Source: Synechococcus sp. PROS-7-1 (GTDB taxonomy: Bacteria; Cyanobacteriota; Cyanobacteriia; PCC-6307; Cyanobiaceae). From it: a stretch of 64,000 bases of DNA. The DNA lies in NCBI RefSeq assembly GCF_014279795.1, contig NZ_CP047945.1, positions 702,572 to 766,571 on the forward strand, given 5' to 3'. Positions 31,990-40,398 of this stretch are shown here, piece after piece. Each line of letters opens with the position of its first letter. Positions within the stretch are counted from its first letter, which is position 1. The notes under the pieces were generated by a model. That model was not told the DNA's origin and ran no database searches. It saw nothing but the letters and a program-made list of their open reading frames with translations. The translations under genes and the position numbers were made by a program.

Positions 31990-32775
31990 ATGAATCGTTT
32001 CGCCGGCTTCGATGCCAGGGAGCGGCGCGTTGGCGGCAGCGCCCTCGTCACCGGTACGGAGGTTCAGTCCTCCGCCAGCGGAGCCAGCTGTGTCGTTACC
32101 ACTGACTCGGAATCGTCGCGCTTCACCCGGCGAAACAGCCATGTGCAGTCGATCGAACTGCGCACGCACGTGTTCATCGACTCTCTTCAGCCCCAGCTTG
32201 CGGCCTACATGGGGTCTGTCAGTCAGGGGTTTCTTCCGATTCCAGGGGATGCCTGTCTCTGGATGGAAGTGTCTCCTGGAATGGCCGTGCACCGTGTCAC
32301 TGATATCGCCTTGAAGGCCAGCAATGTGCGGCTCGGCCAGATGGTGGTGGAGCGGGCATTCGGCTCCATGGCTCTCTACCACCGTGATCAGAGCACAGTG
32401 CTCCACTCGGGAGATGTGGTTCTCGAAGCGATCGGCAGTTCGATCGACCAGCGCAGCCCGGCCGAGGTGAGTTGGACTGAGGTGATCCGCGCGATCACAC
32501 CTGACCATGCGGTGCTGATCAATCGACAGAACCGGCGGGGTTCGATGATCGAGGCGGGAATGAGCATGTTCATCCTCGAGACAGAACCGGCTGGTTATGT
32601 GCTGATTGCTGCAAACGAAGCCGAGAAGGCCTCCAACATCACATTGGTGGATGTGAAAGCGGTTGGTGCCTTCGGACGTCTCACCCTTGCCGGAAAAGAA
32701 GGTGATGTTGAAGAGGCCGCCGCCGCCGCCATGCGCGCCATCGATTTGGTGAATCGGCGTTCAACCCTGCGCTGA
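31990..32775 (+). CDS. csoS1D: Carboxysome shell protein CsoS1D (tandem BMC pseudohexamer)
   Basis: 261 residues from ATG 31990. Two permuted BMC domains form a trimer that acts as a pseudohexamer; in the Prochlorococcus protein stacked trimers form gated pores thought to pass RuBP and 3PGA. Sequence features: the first domain spans about residues 53-150 and the second about 155-255, each with a hydrophobic strand-helix pattern; the first 50 residues are polar. It lies 1.65 kb upstream of the main cso operon, with rdgB on the other strand between. Confidence 0.93.
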   Translation: MNRFAGFDARERRVGGSALVTGTEVQSSASGASCVVTTDSESSRFTRRNSHVQSIELRTHVFIDSLQPQLAAYMGSVSQGFLPIPGDACLWMEVSPGMAVHRVTDIALKASNVRLGQMVVERAFGSMALYHRDQSTVLHSGDVVLEAIGSSIDQRSPAEVSWTEVIRAITPDHAVLINRQNRRGSMIEAGMSMFILETEPAGYVLIAANEAEKASNITLVDVKAVGAFGRLTLAGKEGDVEEAAAAAMRAIDLVNRRSTLR

Positions 32776-32776
32776 T

Positions 32777-33379
32777 TCAGTCCAGTTGAAGGCGTCGTCG
32801 CAGTCCTGGGGCCAAACTGCGTGCTGCTTTCCCGCGACTGCCCAGCCTCGAGAGCTGGGACGCGTTGAGTTGGCCATAACTGCAGCCTGCCTCACGCACC
32901 CAGAACAGGGATTCAATCCCTCCACCCGGATAGGCAGGAGCATGAAGCAGTTCACCCCAGCAGAACCCTTCGGACTCCTCGTCACAGTTCCCCTCAGGCG
33001 AGCAGAGCACCATGGCGCTGCGAAAGCATGCGCTGCGGTAGGGAATGTCGGCCATGGCAGCTTGAAGGCGTTCCAACTTGTCGTGGTCTGATGCGGCGAA
33101 TCGTGCAGTGAAGAGCCCTGGAGCACCATCAAGAGCGTCAACTTCCAGGCCTGAGTCATCAGCAAGGGCCCAGCACCCTGTTCGTTGGGCTGCAGCCACG
33201 GCTTTCAGTCGAGCGTTCTCGAGGTAGGTGCTGCCTGTTTCCTCCACATCGAGATCTGAAGGCTGGCGACAGACGTCCACATCGATCGGACCGAGCATGG
33301 CTTCAATCTCAGCAACCTTGTGTGGATTGCCGCTGGCGATGATCAGCCTGCGCAAGGCACCTCCCCGGAAGGGCTCCAT
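32777..33379 (-). CDS. rdgB: XTP/dITP diphosphatase (Ham1/RdgB family)
   Basis: Hydrolyses non-canonical purine nucleoside triphosphates (dITP, XTP) and so protects DNA. 200 residues. Motifs: IIASGNPHKVAEI (12-24), LADDSGLEVDAL with the catalytic acidic pair, GAPGLFTARFA. The C-terminal segment differs from E. coli RdgB but the length is normal. It converges with csoS1D (1 base between stops) and diverges from csoS1A across the 265-base carboxysome promoter region. Confidence 0.93.
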   Translation of the reverse strand: MEPFRGGALRRLIIASGNPHKVAEIEAMLGPIDVDVCRQPSDLDVEETGSTYLENARLKAVAAAQRTGCWALADDSGLEVDALDGAPGLFTARFAASDHDKLERLQAAMADIPYRSACFRSAMVLCSPEGNCDEESEGFCWGELLHAPAYPGGGIESLFWVREAGCSYGQLNASQLSRLGSRGKAARSLAPGLRRRLQLD

Positions 33380-33644
33380 TGTGTGGGATCAACGGCGCTG
33401 CCAACCAGCGGCGAGGGCATGTCTTTTTGTAAACAAAGGCTTTGGCCGGCGTTGGCAACCCAATGTGTTCGGGTGCTCACCGCAGGGCAAGCAGTTGATC
33501 ACATCAGTCGTGGACAGGCTCATCAGCTGAGCTTATGAAGTTCAGTATGGACAGTGATCTCGAGAGTTCTCTGGATCGCTTGACGGCCAGGCCTTCGCCA
33601 GAGCAATGTCAGCGGCGAACATCCTCCCCCTTTCCCGGTAGGCA
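33380..33644 (+). promoter_or_regulatory. Promoter region of the carboxysome operon
   Basis: The longest non-coding gap in the window, between divergent rdgB and csoS1A. It must hold the main cso/RuBisCO promoter. Visible: a perfect dyad TTTGT-AA-ACAAA at 33426-33437, a possible regulator site, and TTGACG at 33583-33588 with only a poor -10 match downstream. A short open frame from 33547 runs into csoS1A in another frame and looks spurious. I cannot fix a transcription start from sequence alone. Confidence 0.5.
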
Positions 33645-33956
33645 ATGGCTAACGAAACCATGGGCATCGCTCTCGGCATGATCGAGACCCGCGGCCTCGT
33701 CCCCGCGATCGAAGCTGCTGACGCCATGACCAAGGCTGCCGAAGTGCGCCTTATTGGTCGTGAGTTCGTCGGTGGCGGTTATGTCACCGTTCTGGTGCGC
33801 GGCGAGACCGGTGCAGTGAACGCTGCAGTGCGCGCTGGCGCTGATGCCTGCGAGCGCGTCGGCGACGGCCTCGTTGCCGCTCACATCATTGCCCGCCCCC
33901 ACCGCGAAGTGGAGCCTGCACTCGGCAATGGCAACTTCCTTGGTCAGAAGGACTGA
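33645..33956 (+). CDS. csoS1A: Major carboxysome shell hexamer protein CsoS1A
   Basis: 103-residue single BMC-domain protein that tiles the alpha-carboxysome facets as hexamers. The signature IALGMIETRGLVPAIEAADAM covers residues 8-28 and the pore-lining loop is in REFVGGGYVTV, with central FVGGG. High codon bias (mostly C/G third positions) fits very high expression, as for cbbL next to it. First gene of the operon. Confidence 0.97.
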   Translation: MANETMGIALGMIETRGLVPAIEAADAMTKAAEVRLIGREFVGGGYVTVLVRGETGAVNAAVRAGADACERVGDGLVAAHIIARPHREVEPALGNGNFLGQKD

Positions 33957-33964
33957 GATCAGCT

Positions 33965-33986
33965 GAGCCTCTGAAATGAGAGGTTC
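33965..33986 (+). other. Hairpin between csoS1A and cbbL
   Basis: GAGCCTCT (33965-33972) can pair with AGAGGTTC (33979-33986) over eight pairs including one G-U, with a 6-base loop. It follows the csoS1A stop and has no immediate T-run; it may stabilise the csoS1A 3' end or protect the cbbL leader after processing. Confidence 0.45.
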
Positions 33987-34028
33987 GACTGTTCATCACC
34001 CCCTTTACCGACTTAACGGAGTTTTCTC

Positions 34029-35444
34029 ATGAGCAAGAAGTACGACGCCGGGGTCAAGGAGTACAGAGACACTTACTGGACTCCTGATTACGTTCCCCTC
34101 GATACCGACCTGCTGGCCTGCTTCAAGTGCACTGGTCAGGACGGTGTGCCCAAGGAAGAAGTTGCCGCTGCTGTGGCTGCTGAATCCTCCACCGGCACCT
34201 GGTCCACTGTGTGGTCCGAGCTCCTTACCGACCTCGACTTCTACAAGGGCCGTTGCTACCGCATCGAAGACGTCCCTGGTGACAAGGAGTCGTTCTATGC
34301 CTTCATCGCTTACCCCCTCGATCTGTTCGAAGAGGGTTCGATCACCAACGTTCTGACCTCCCTGGTTGGCAACGTGTTCGGCTTCAAGGCCCTGCGCCAT
34401 CTGCGTCTGGAAGACATCCGCTTCCCGATGGCGTTCATCAAGAGCTGCTATGGCCCGCCGAATGGCATCCAGGTCGAGCGTGACCGGATGAACAAGTACG
34501 GCCGTCCCCTGCTGGGTTGCACCATCAAGCCGAAGCTCGGCCTGAGCGGCAAGAACTACGGCCGTGTTGTCTATGAGTGCCTGCGTGGTGGTCTGGACTT
34601 CACCAAGGACGACGAGAACATCAACTCCCAGCCTTTCCAGCGTTGGCAGAACCGCTTCGAGTTCGTTGCGGAAGCCATCAAGCTGTCTGAGCAGGAGACC
34701 GGCGAGCGCAAGGGTCACTACCTCAACGTGACCGCCAACACTCCCGAAGAGATGTACGAGCGCGCTGAGTTCGCCAAAGAACTCGGCATGCCGATCATCA
34801 TGCACGACTTCATTACCGGTGGCTTCACCGCTAACACCGGTCTGTCGAAGTGGTGCCGCAAGAACGGCATGCTCCTGCACATCCACCGCGCCATGCACGC
34901 GGTGATCGACCGTCACCCCAAGCACGGCATCCACTTCCGCGTTCTCGCCAAGTGTCTGCGACTGTCCGGTGGTGACCAGCTCCACACCGGCACCGTGGTC
35001 GGAAAGCTGGAAGGTGATCGTCAGACCACCCTCGGCTACATCGACCAGCTGCGCGAATCCTTCGTGCCTGAAGACCGCAGCCGCGGCAACTTCTTTGATC
35101 AGGACTGGGGTTCCATGCCTGGCGTGTTCGCCGTCGCTTCCGGCGGTATCCACGTGTGGCACATGCCTGCCCTGGTCACCATCTTCGGCGACGACTCCGT
35201 CCTGCAGTTCGGTGGTGGTACCCACGGTCACCCCTGGGGTTCCGCTGCAGGTGCTGCGGCCAACCGCGTGGCCCTCGAGGCCTGCGTCAAGGCTCGCAAC
35301 GCCGGCCGTCATCTCGAGAAAGAGAGCCGCGACATCCTCATGGAAGCCGGCAAGCACAGCCCTGAGCTGGCCATCGCCCTCGAGACCTGGAAGGAGATCA
35401 AGTTCGAGTTCGACACCGTCGACAAGCTCGACGTTCAGAACTGA
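34029..35444 (+). CDS. cbbL: RuBisCO large subunit, form IA
   Basis: Carboxylates RuBP; packed inside the carboxysome. 471 residues. Lys167 in TIKPKLG is the catalytic base, and Lys193 in [11 protein letters not shown] is the carbamylated magnesium ligand. The N-terminus ([17 protein letters not shown]) and overall length mark the proteobacterial/alpha-cyanobacterial form IA, not the form IB of beta-cyanobacteria. Strong synonymous C/G bias indicates top-level expression. Assembly partners acRAF and CbbX are encoded 12 kb downstream. Confidence 0.98.
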   Translation: MSKKYDAGVKEYRDTYWTPDYVPLDTDLLACFKCTGQDGVPKEEVAAAVAAESSTGTWSTVWSELLTDLDFYKGRCYRIEDVPGDKESFYAFIAYPLDLFEEGSITNVLTSLVGNVFGFKALRHLRLEDIRFPMAFIKSCYGPPNGIQVERDRMNKYGRPLLGCTIKPKLGLSGKNYGRVVYECLRGGLDFTKDDENINSQPFQRWQNRFEFVAEAIKLSEQETGERKGHYLNVTANTPEEMYERAEFAKELGMPIIMHDFITGGFTANTGLSKWCRKNGMLLHIHRAMHAVIDRHPKHGIHFRVLAKCLRLSGGDQLHTGTVVGKLEGDRQTTLGYIDQLRESFVPEDRSRGNFFDQDWGSMPGVFAVASGGIHVWHMPALVTIFGDDSVLQFGGGTHGHPWGSAAGAAANRVALEACVKARNAGRHLEKESRDILMEAGKHSPELAIALETWKEIKFEFDTVDKLDVQN

Positions 35445-35454
35445 TCGTCTCTTT

Positions 35455-35475
35455 GGCCGGTTGATGCAACCGGCC
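35455..35475 (+). terminator. Hairpin between cbbL and cbbS
   Basis: GGCCGGTT (35455-35462) pairs perfectly with AACCGGCC (35468-35475) over 8 base pairs with a 5-base loop, 10 bases after the cbbL stop; CAACATTTTTCT follows. The late T-run suggests a weak terminator or an RNA-processing site that adjusts cbbL relative to cbbS. Confidence 0.55.
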
Positions 35476-35503
35476 CAACATTTTTCTAACTACCAGGATC
35501 CCC

Positions 35504-35845
35504 ATGCCTTTCCAGAGCACAGTGGGTGACTATCAAACAGTCGCCACCCTGGAGACCTTCGGCTTTCTTCCGCCGATGACCCAGGACGAGATCTACGACC
35601 AGATCGCGTACATCATTGCCCAGGGTTGGAGCCCGCTCGTCGAGCACGTCCATCCCAGCAATTCCATGGCCACGTATTGGTCCTATTGGAAGCTTCCCTT
35701 CTTTGGAGAGAAGGACCTCAACGTTGTTGTGAGTGAGCTCGAGGCCTGCCATCGCGCCTACCCCGACCACCACGTGCGCATCGTCGGTTACGACGCTTAC
35801 ACCCAGAGCCAGGGTGCCTGCTTCGTGGTTTTCGAAGGACGCTGA
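35504..35845 (+). CDS. cbbS: RuBisCO small subunit, form IA
   Basis: 113 residues, caps the L8 core of RuBisCO. Recognisable features: the N-terminal QSTVGDYQTVATLETFGFLPP, the conserved EHVHPSNSMATYWSYWKLPFFG region and the C-terminal VRIVGYDAYTQSQGACFVVFEG. Short form without the extra loop of plant proteins. 59 bases after cbbL, across a hairpin. Confidence 0.97.
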   Translation: MPFQSTVGDYQTVATLETFGFLPPMTQDEIYDQIAYIIAQGWSPLVEHVHPSNSMATYWSYWKLPFFGEKDLNVVVSELEACHRAYPDHHVRIVGYDAYTQSQGACFVVFEGR

Positions 35846-35865
35846 TCCTTCGGACCCTTGGTTCC

Positions 35866-35888
35866 GAGCCCTGACCCGTTCAGGGCTC
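35866..35888 (+). terminator. Hairpin with T-run between cbbS and csoS2
   Basis: GAGCCCTG (35866-35873) pairs with CAGGGCTC (35881-35888), 8 base pairs with a 7-base loop, followed after 3 bases by CTTTTT. This looks like a partial Rho-independent terminator that would reduce transcription into csoS2, matching the need for far more RuBisCO and CsoS1 than scaffold. A further small stem (GGGGC/GCCCC) lies at 35903-35916. Confidence 0.55.
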
Positions 35889-35946
35889 CAGCTTTTTCCG
35901 GAGGGGCAGGTGCCCCTTCACTTCACGACGACACCCTCGGGCGGAC

Positions 35947-38295
35947 ATGGCAAGACTTTCCAGTCGCGAACTCGCACTCGAGCGCCGCAAGGCGCTGACC
36001 ACCTCCGGTAAGAAGTCCTCTGTGGCTGCAGGAGATGGTGCCAATCGCGTGCGCACCGCCGCCGACGCACGTCCAACCCGCACGGATGCTGCCGCCGCTG
36101 TTGAGCCCACTGCTCCAGCCGTTGCTGCTCCGGTGAAACCCGCGGTGTCGTTCACACCAGCTTCCCCATCCCGCAGTTCTCAGGTGAAGCCCCAACGTCA
36201 TCCCAGCCGTGATCTGGTGCTGGCTCGCCGCGATGCACTGTCCCGCCGCGGCAAGATTGCTGATACCAGCCGCGATCGGAACCGCGCCGACGTTGCCCGT
36301 CAATCCCAGGTTTCGGCGCCAGCTGTTGAACAGACAAAGACCTGTGGCTGTGGTGGTCAGCGTGCTGCTGAACAAGCGCCGCTGAGTGCCCCTCCCACAA
36401 CTTTGAAGCCTCGCTCTGACCGCCGCAGTGCGACGCCCAAGCGTCGCGCCCTCGAGAATCCGAGCCGTGCCCTTGTGTTGGCTCGTCGCGATGCTATGTC
36501 GAAGCATGGCAAGACTGCCGGTAAGCAACCCACTAGCGCCGCCGCTGTGGCGCGACAGGCGAACCCAGATCTCACGAGCCGTGAGCTGGCTCAGCAAGTG
36601 CGTGAGCTCCGGGCGAAAGCCGGTGCCCGCAACAAGCAGAGCGCAGGTGTGACCCGTCCCTCCGGCCCTAATCGCCACGGCGCCAAGCAGGCTGCAGCAG
36701 CAGATGCCCATTGGAAGGTGGGTGAAAGCACGACCACTTCCGGCCAAACGGTCACGGGCACGCAAGCCAATCGTTCGGTGAAGACCACCGGCAACGAGGC
36801 CAGCACCTGCCGCTCCATCACCGGCACTGAATATCTAGGCGCTGAGGTGTTTCAGACGTTCTGCCAGCAGGCACCTGAGCCCACAACCCCCGCCAAAGTG
36901 CGCGTGTCCGCTACGAGCCATGGCAACCGGGTCACCGGCAACGAGGTTGGTCGCTCCGACAAGGTCACGGGTGATGAGCCCGGTACTTGCAAAAACGTAA
37001 CGGGTACTGAATACATCTCTGCCAACCAGTCCGCTGCCTATTGCGGTGGTGGCCAGGTCTCCCCACGCAAGGTTGGTCACAGCCTGACTCAGCAGGGTCG
37101 CCCCGTCAGTGGCGTGATGGTTGGCCGTTCGTCAAGCGTCACCGGAGATGAAGCCGGTGCTGGCCGCAGTCTCACTGGTGATCAATACCTTGGTTCTGAT
37201 CCCCTGCCCGAAGGTCGTCCTGCCCCCAAAGTCGGACTCTCGGGAACCCTCTCCGGCACGGGTGTCACCGGCACCATGGTGGGCCGGTCCTCCCAGGTGA
37301 CAGGCGATGAGTTCGGCTCATGTCATCGCGTCACCGGCGATCAATACATCAGTGCGGAACAGGTGAATTCCTTCTGCGGGGCCAAGCCCGAGCCCGAAGC
37401 TGCCAAAGTCGGCTTCAGCGTCACCAATCGCAACCAGGTGGTGAGCGGAACTCGCACTGGTCGCTCGGAGCGTGTCACCGGCGACGAGCCCGGCAGTTGT
37501 CAGGCCGTGACCGGTACGCCGTATGCAGGACTCGAGCAGGCCGGTCAGCACTGCGGTACTTCTGCTGTGCAGGCCATCCGCGAGCGCACCCCCGTGCGTC
37601 CTGGCACTCCTTCCGCTGCCATGACTGGAATCCAACCCGGCGTCGGCGGTGTGATGACCGGAGATCAGCGCGGTGCTTGCGAAGCGATCACTGGTACTCC
37701 TTATATGGGGGCAGATCAGCTCGCTCAGGCCTGCGGCAAGGATGCGCCAGCTGGTACCGACACCCATGGCCAAACCCCTGAAGGTGCGGCCTGGACACGG
37801 TTCAGTGTGATGTCTCCAGCGCGTGCCGCTCAGCAGCAGCGTGATGCCCAGGGTTCTGTCACTGGTACTTCCTATGAAGAGGGCAACCGCATCACCGGCC
37901 CTTTTGATATGGCCGGTGGCAAGGTCACCGGCACAGAGCAGTTCCGTTTCGATAACCGCGAATTCCAGCGTCGTCATTTTCAGGCCACACCCCCTGTGGC
38001 TGATGCACCGGTCACCATGGATGAAGATCAACATCCTGTTTCCCGTGTGACCGGCGAAGGTTCGGCCAGAAAAGTCACCGGTGACGACTGGGATCGTGGT
38101 GAGCACGTCACCGGTACAGAGGGTGCTTCGGCCCGTCGGCGCAATCCAAGTCGTACTGGACCGATGAGTGCCATGTCTCCCTTCGAGCGCAAGCGAAATG
38201 ATGCAATCGAATGGCCTGTTAGCCGCGTGACCGGTTCCAGCGGCAACACCGAGAAGGGTTCATTGATCACCGTCTCCGGCGGCGCGCGGGGCTGA
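35947..38295 (+). CDS. csoS2: Carboxysome scaffold protein CsoS2
   Basis: Intrinsically disordered scaffold that binds RuBisCO through its N-domain and the shell through its middle and C-domains. 782 residues. Four N-repeats of the type [SR]xxLxxRRxAxxxxGK lie at about 5-24, 86-104, 172-190 and 210-228. Middle repeats with V(T/S)G triads occur at about 258-306, 318-366, 376-420, 429-477, 488-536 and a degenerate 553-596; most have a Cys pair, but the third has none. The C-domain (615-782) ends with the conserved ITVSGGARG peptide. I see no clear -1 frameshift site of the kind that gives CsoS2A/B in Halothiobacillus. Confidence 0.96.
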   Translation: MARLSSRELALERRKALTTSGKKSSVAAGDGANRVRTAADARPTRTDAAAAVEPTAPAVAAPVKPAVSFTPASPSRSSQVKPQRHPSRDLVLARRDALSRRGKIADTSRDRNRADVARQSQVSAPAVEQTKTCGCGGQRAAEQAPLSAPPTTLKPRSDRRSATPKRRALENPSRALVLARRDAMSKHGKTAGKQPTSAAAVARQANPDLTSRELAQQVRELRAKAGARNKQSAGVTRPSGPNRHGAKQAAAADAHWKVGESTTTSGQTVTGTQANRSVKTTGNEASTCRSITGTEYLGAEVFQTFCQQAPEPTTPAKVRVSATSHGNRVTGNEVGRSDKVTGDEPGTCKNVTGTEYISANQSAAYCGGGQVSPRKVGHSLTQQGRPVSGVMVGRSSSVTGDEAGAGRSLTGDQYLGSDPLPEGRPAPKVGLSGTLSGTGVTGTMVGRSSQVTGDEFGSCHRVTGDQYISAEQVNSFCGAKPEPEAAKVGFSVTNRNQVVSGTRTGRSERVTGDEPGSCQAVTGTPYAGLEQAGQHCGTSAVQAIRERTPVRPGTPSAAMTGIQPGVGGVMTGDQRGACEAITGTPYMGADQLAQACGKDAPAGTDTHGQTPEGAAWTRFSVMSPARAAQQQRDAQGSVTGTSYEEGNRITGPFDMAGGKVTGTEQFRFDNREFQRRHFQATPPVADAPVTMDEDQHPVSRVTGEGSARKVTGDDWDRGEHVTGTEGASARRRNPSRTGPMSAMSPFERKRNDAIEWPVSRVTGSSGNTEKGSLITVSGGARG
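36718..37734 (+). repeat. CsoS2 middle-region protein repeats
   Basis: Six copies of a unit of about 50 codons. Each contains VGRS-xxVTGDE-like and (V/I)TG(T/D)xY(I/L/M)xA motifs. Cys pairs are at 288/306, 348/366, 459/477, 518/536 and 578/596; the third unit (376-420) lacks both. Confidence 0.85.
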
Positions 38296-38302
38296 TGGCC
38301 TG

Positions 38303-40051
38303 ATGGTTCGCTCCATGCCTTTTCGTGGCGGGCGACCTCAGGCGCCCACGGCTCCTACCCGGCGTCAGCTGTCCGCCCAGAACGGTCAACCGTCGACGTC
38401 CACCGGGGCTTCAATTCCATTAACCCGATCTGCCACACGATCTTCGGCGCTTCAACGCCGCCAAGCGTTGACAACTGCAGGCAAAGCGGCGGTTGTGAAT
38501 TCTGGATCCGTTACCGCCGGACGTGTTCGTACCCAGCAAGATCGTCCTCGTCGGTCGAACCAACAGCCTGGATGGGTTAAGAAGTCTTCTCAGCCATCGA
38601 AGTCGACTGTCAATCTCAGCCGCTCCTCTCTCCCTTGGGCTGTTGATCTCCATCCCCTCACGGATCAACAACAAAACACTCATCTCCAGGCTTACGAAAG
38701 CGAGGTGAAAGGCCGGTTTGATCGAATCGTTCCTGTCCTTAAGCAAGTGTCGGTCTTGCAGCATGAGCCCGATTTCATTGCGCAGGCGCAACGTCTGGCT
38801 CGGGCGGAACTGGGATTCGACTTGCCGGATCACATCCTCGAACAGTCCTGGGTTCGTCCCTTGGACATGCGAGCACTGTTTGCGTGGTGCGTTTTTCAAT
38901 CCCATCAAAAGTTCAGTGATCACTTCTTCCAGGAGGATCCGCTTCAAGGTGCAAACGGGGGTGCAGGTTCAGAGGCCTTTGAGGCTTTTCTTCTGGAGTG
39001 CGGATTCCATTTGCTGGATGTCACGCCTTGTGCTGACGGTCGATTGGCTCACACCATTGCCTACGCGTTGCGTATCCCTTTCAGTGCTGTTCGCCGTCGT
39101 TCCCATGCTGGCGCGATGTTTGATGTTGAAAACACGGTCAATCGCTGGGTGAAGACCGAACATCGACGGTTTCGTGAGCAGATTCCCAATGAAGCTCACG
39201 CCGCTACCCGTTATCTGAAAGTGGTGGCCTACCACTTCAGTTCAGTTGATCCTCTGCATCAAGGATGTGCAGCCCATGGAAGCGACGATTGTCTGGCGGC
39301 ATCCTCCGGACTGCGTCGCTTGCTTGATTTCAAGGAGGCCGTTGAAAACAGCTTTTGTTGCGGTGCGTCTGTTGATCTGCTTTTGATCGGTCTTGATACT
39401 GATACGGATGCCATTCGTGTTCATGTTCCCGATCAGAAGGGAGATATCCGTCTTGATCAATGGCTGTGTGGCAAAGCTCTGTACGACAGCACGGTGTCTC
39501 TGACACCACAGCAGGCGCACGAAGCGGTTGAAGCTGCTGTGAGTACTCATGTTGCATCGCCTCCCGACTCTGGGATGGTGCGCTTTATTTCTCGTTTGCT
39601 GATGAATAACTTCTCCCAGCAGGACTATGTCCTTTCCCAGCATCGAGGACCTTACCCCGATGCTGGGCATGCCGAACGATTTATTGGTGTTGGTATTGGA
39701 TTTAAGGAAGTACACCTCCGCAATCTCACGTATTTCGCCCATCTCGACACGGTTGAGCAGGGAGCTCCAGATCTGGATGTGGGAGTGAAAATCTTCAAGG
39801 GCCTGAATGTATCCCGCGATCTTCCGATCCCCGTTGTGGTGCGTTTCGACTACTCAGGAAAAGTTCCCGGTGCCCGTGACCGCGCGATTGCTGATTGCCA
39901 TCGCATCCAGTTGGCGATCAACGATCGTTATGCCCCTTTGGTGAGTGAGGGGCTTCTTCATACGCTGCTCACCATTCGCGACCGCGACCAGCCCCATTCC
40001 GCTGTTGTCGTTGGTTCAACCCTTGATCCAGTTCAACAGGAGGCTCACTGA
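38303..40051 (+). CDS. csoSCA: Carboxysomal carbonic anhydrase CsoSCA
   Basis: Dehydrates bicarbonate to CO2 inside the carboxysome. 582 residues; beta-carbonic-anhydrase-derived fold. Zinc ligands fit Cys243 (TPCADGR), His311 (AYHFSSVDP) and Cys322 (GCAAHGSDD), with the catalytic Asp245-Arg247 dyad. Residues 1-105 are basic and disordered-looking, and 44-86 (SALQRRQALTTAGK ... GRVRT) closely resemble the first N-repeat of CsoS2 including the downstream RVRT, which suggests direct RuBisCO docking. It starts 8 bases after csoS2. Confidence 0.95.
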   Translation: MVRSMPFRGGRPQAPTAPTRRQLSAQNGQPSTSTGASIPLTRSATRSSALQRRQALTTAGKAAVVNSGSVTAGRVRTQQDRPRRSNQQPGWVKKSSQPSKSTVNLSRSSLPWAVDLHPLTDQQQNTHLQAYESEVKGRFDRIVPVLKQVSVLQHEPDFIAQAQRLARAELGFDLPDHILEQSWVRPLDMRALFAWCVFQSHQKFSDHFFQEDPLQGANGGAGSEAFEAFLLECGFHLLDVTPCADGRLAHTIAYALRIPFSAVRRRSHAGAMFDVENTVNRWVKTEHRRFREQIPNEAHAATRYLKVVAYHFSSVDPLHQGCAAHGSDDCLAASSGLRRLLDFKEAVENSFCCGASVDLLLIGLDTDTDAIRVHVPDQKGDIRLDQWLCGKALYDSTVSLTPQQAHEAVEAAVSTHVASPPDSGMVRFISRLLMNNFSQQDYVLSQHRGPYPDAGHAERFIGVGIGFKEVHLRNLTYFAHLDTVEQGAPDLDVGVKIFKGLNVSRDLPIPVVVRFDYSGKVPGARDRAIADCHRIQLAINDRYAPLVSEGLLHTLLTIRDRDQPHSAVVVGSTLDPVQQEAH

Positions 40052-40053
40052 TC

Positions 40054-40398
40054 ATGTTGATCGTCAAGGTCATCAAGCCGCTCGTTTCCACCAACCGGAT
40101 TCCTGATTTCGAGCACAAACATCTTCAGGTTGTGCAAGACGGCAGCACGAAGAAGGTTGCGGTGGATGCTGTGGGCGCCAAACCAGGCGACTGGGTGATC
40201 TGCGTCAGCAGTTCGGCCGCTCGCGAAGCGGCAGGGAGCAAGTCTTATCCCAGTGATCTCACGATTGTGGGAATCATTGACCACTGGGAACCTGACCCTC
40301 CCAAGCCTCCGGCACCACCGTCTGCGCCGGCACCACCGTCTGCAGCTGCACCAACATCAACTCCACCAGCGAATCCTTCGGGAGGCGCGAGCTCCTAA
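40054..40398 (+). CDS. csoS4A: Carboxysome vertex pentamer protein CsoS4A with Pro/Ala-rich tail
   Basis: Bacterial microcompartment vertex (BMV) protein that caps icosahedral corners as a pentamer. Residues 1-79 form the EutN/CcmL fold (MLIVKVIKPLVST, VAVDAVGAKPGDWVI, DLTIVGIID). Residues 80-114 are an added tail made almost only of Pro, Ala and Ser, about a third of the protein; the paralogue csoS4B lacks it. It starts 2 bases after csoSCA and shares one base with csoS4B (TAATG). Confidence 0.94.
   Translation: MLIVKVIKPLVSTNRIPDFEHKHLQVVQDGSTKKVAVDAVGAKPGDWVICVSSSAAREAAGSKSYPSDLTIVGIIDHWEPDPPKPPAPPSAPAPPSAAAPTSTPPANPSGGASS

Noticed and set aside
33547-33678. Short plus-strand frame before csoS1A
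   Set aside because: Overlaps csoS1A in another frame; Arg/Ser-rich with no start context or known counterpart.
34005-35357. Long open frame on the minus strand opposite cbbL (450 codons)
   Set aside because: Mirror of the strongly codon-biased cbbL gene; its translation is His/Val/Glu-rich with no motif and no ribosome-binding context.
37318-38106. Long open frame on the minus strand opposite csoS2
   Set aside because: Arises from the repeats and codon bias of csoS2; the sequence is low-complexity and no homology is evident.
35947-38295. Programmed -1 frameshift in csoS2
   Set aside because: I inspected the C-rich run near 37230 (CCCCCAAAG), but it does not fit X-XXY-YYZ in the reading frame and no clear stem follows at the correct spacing.
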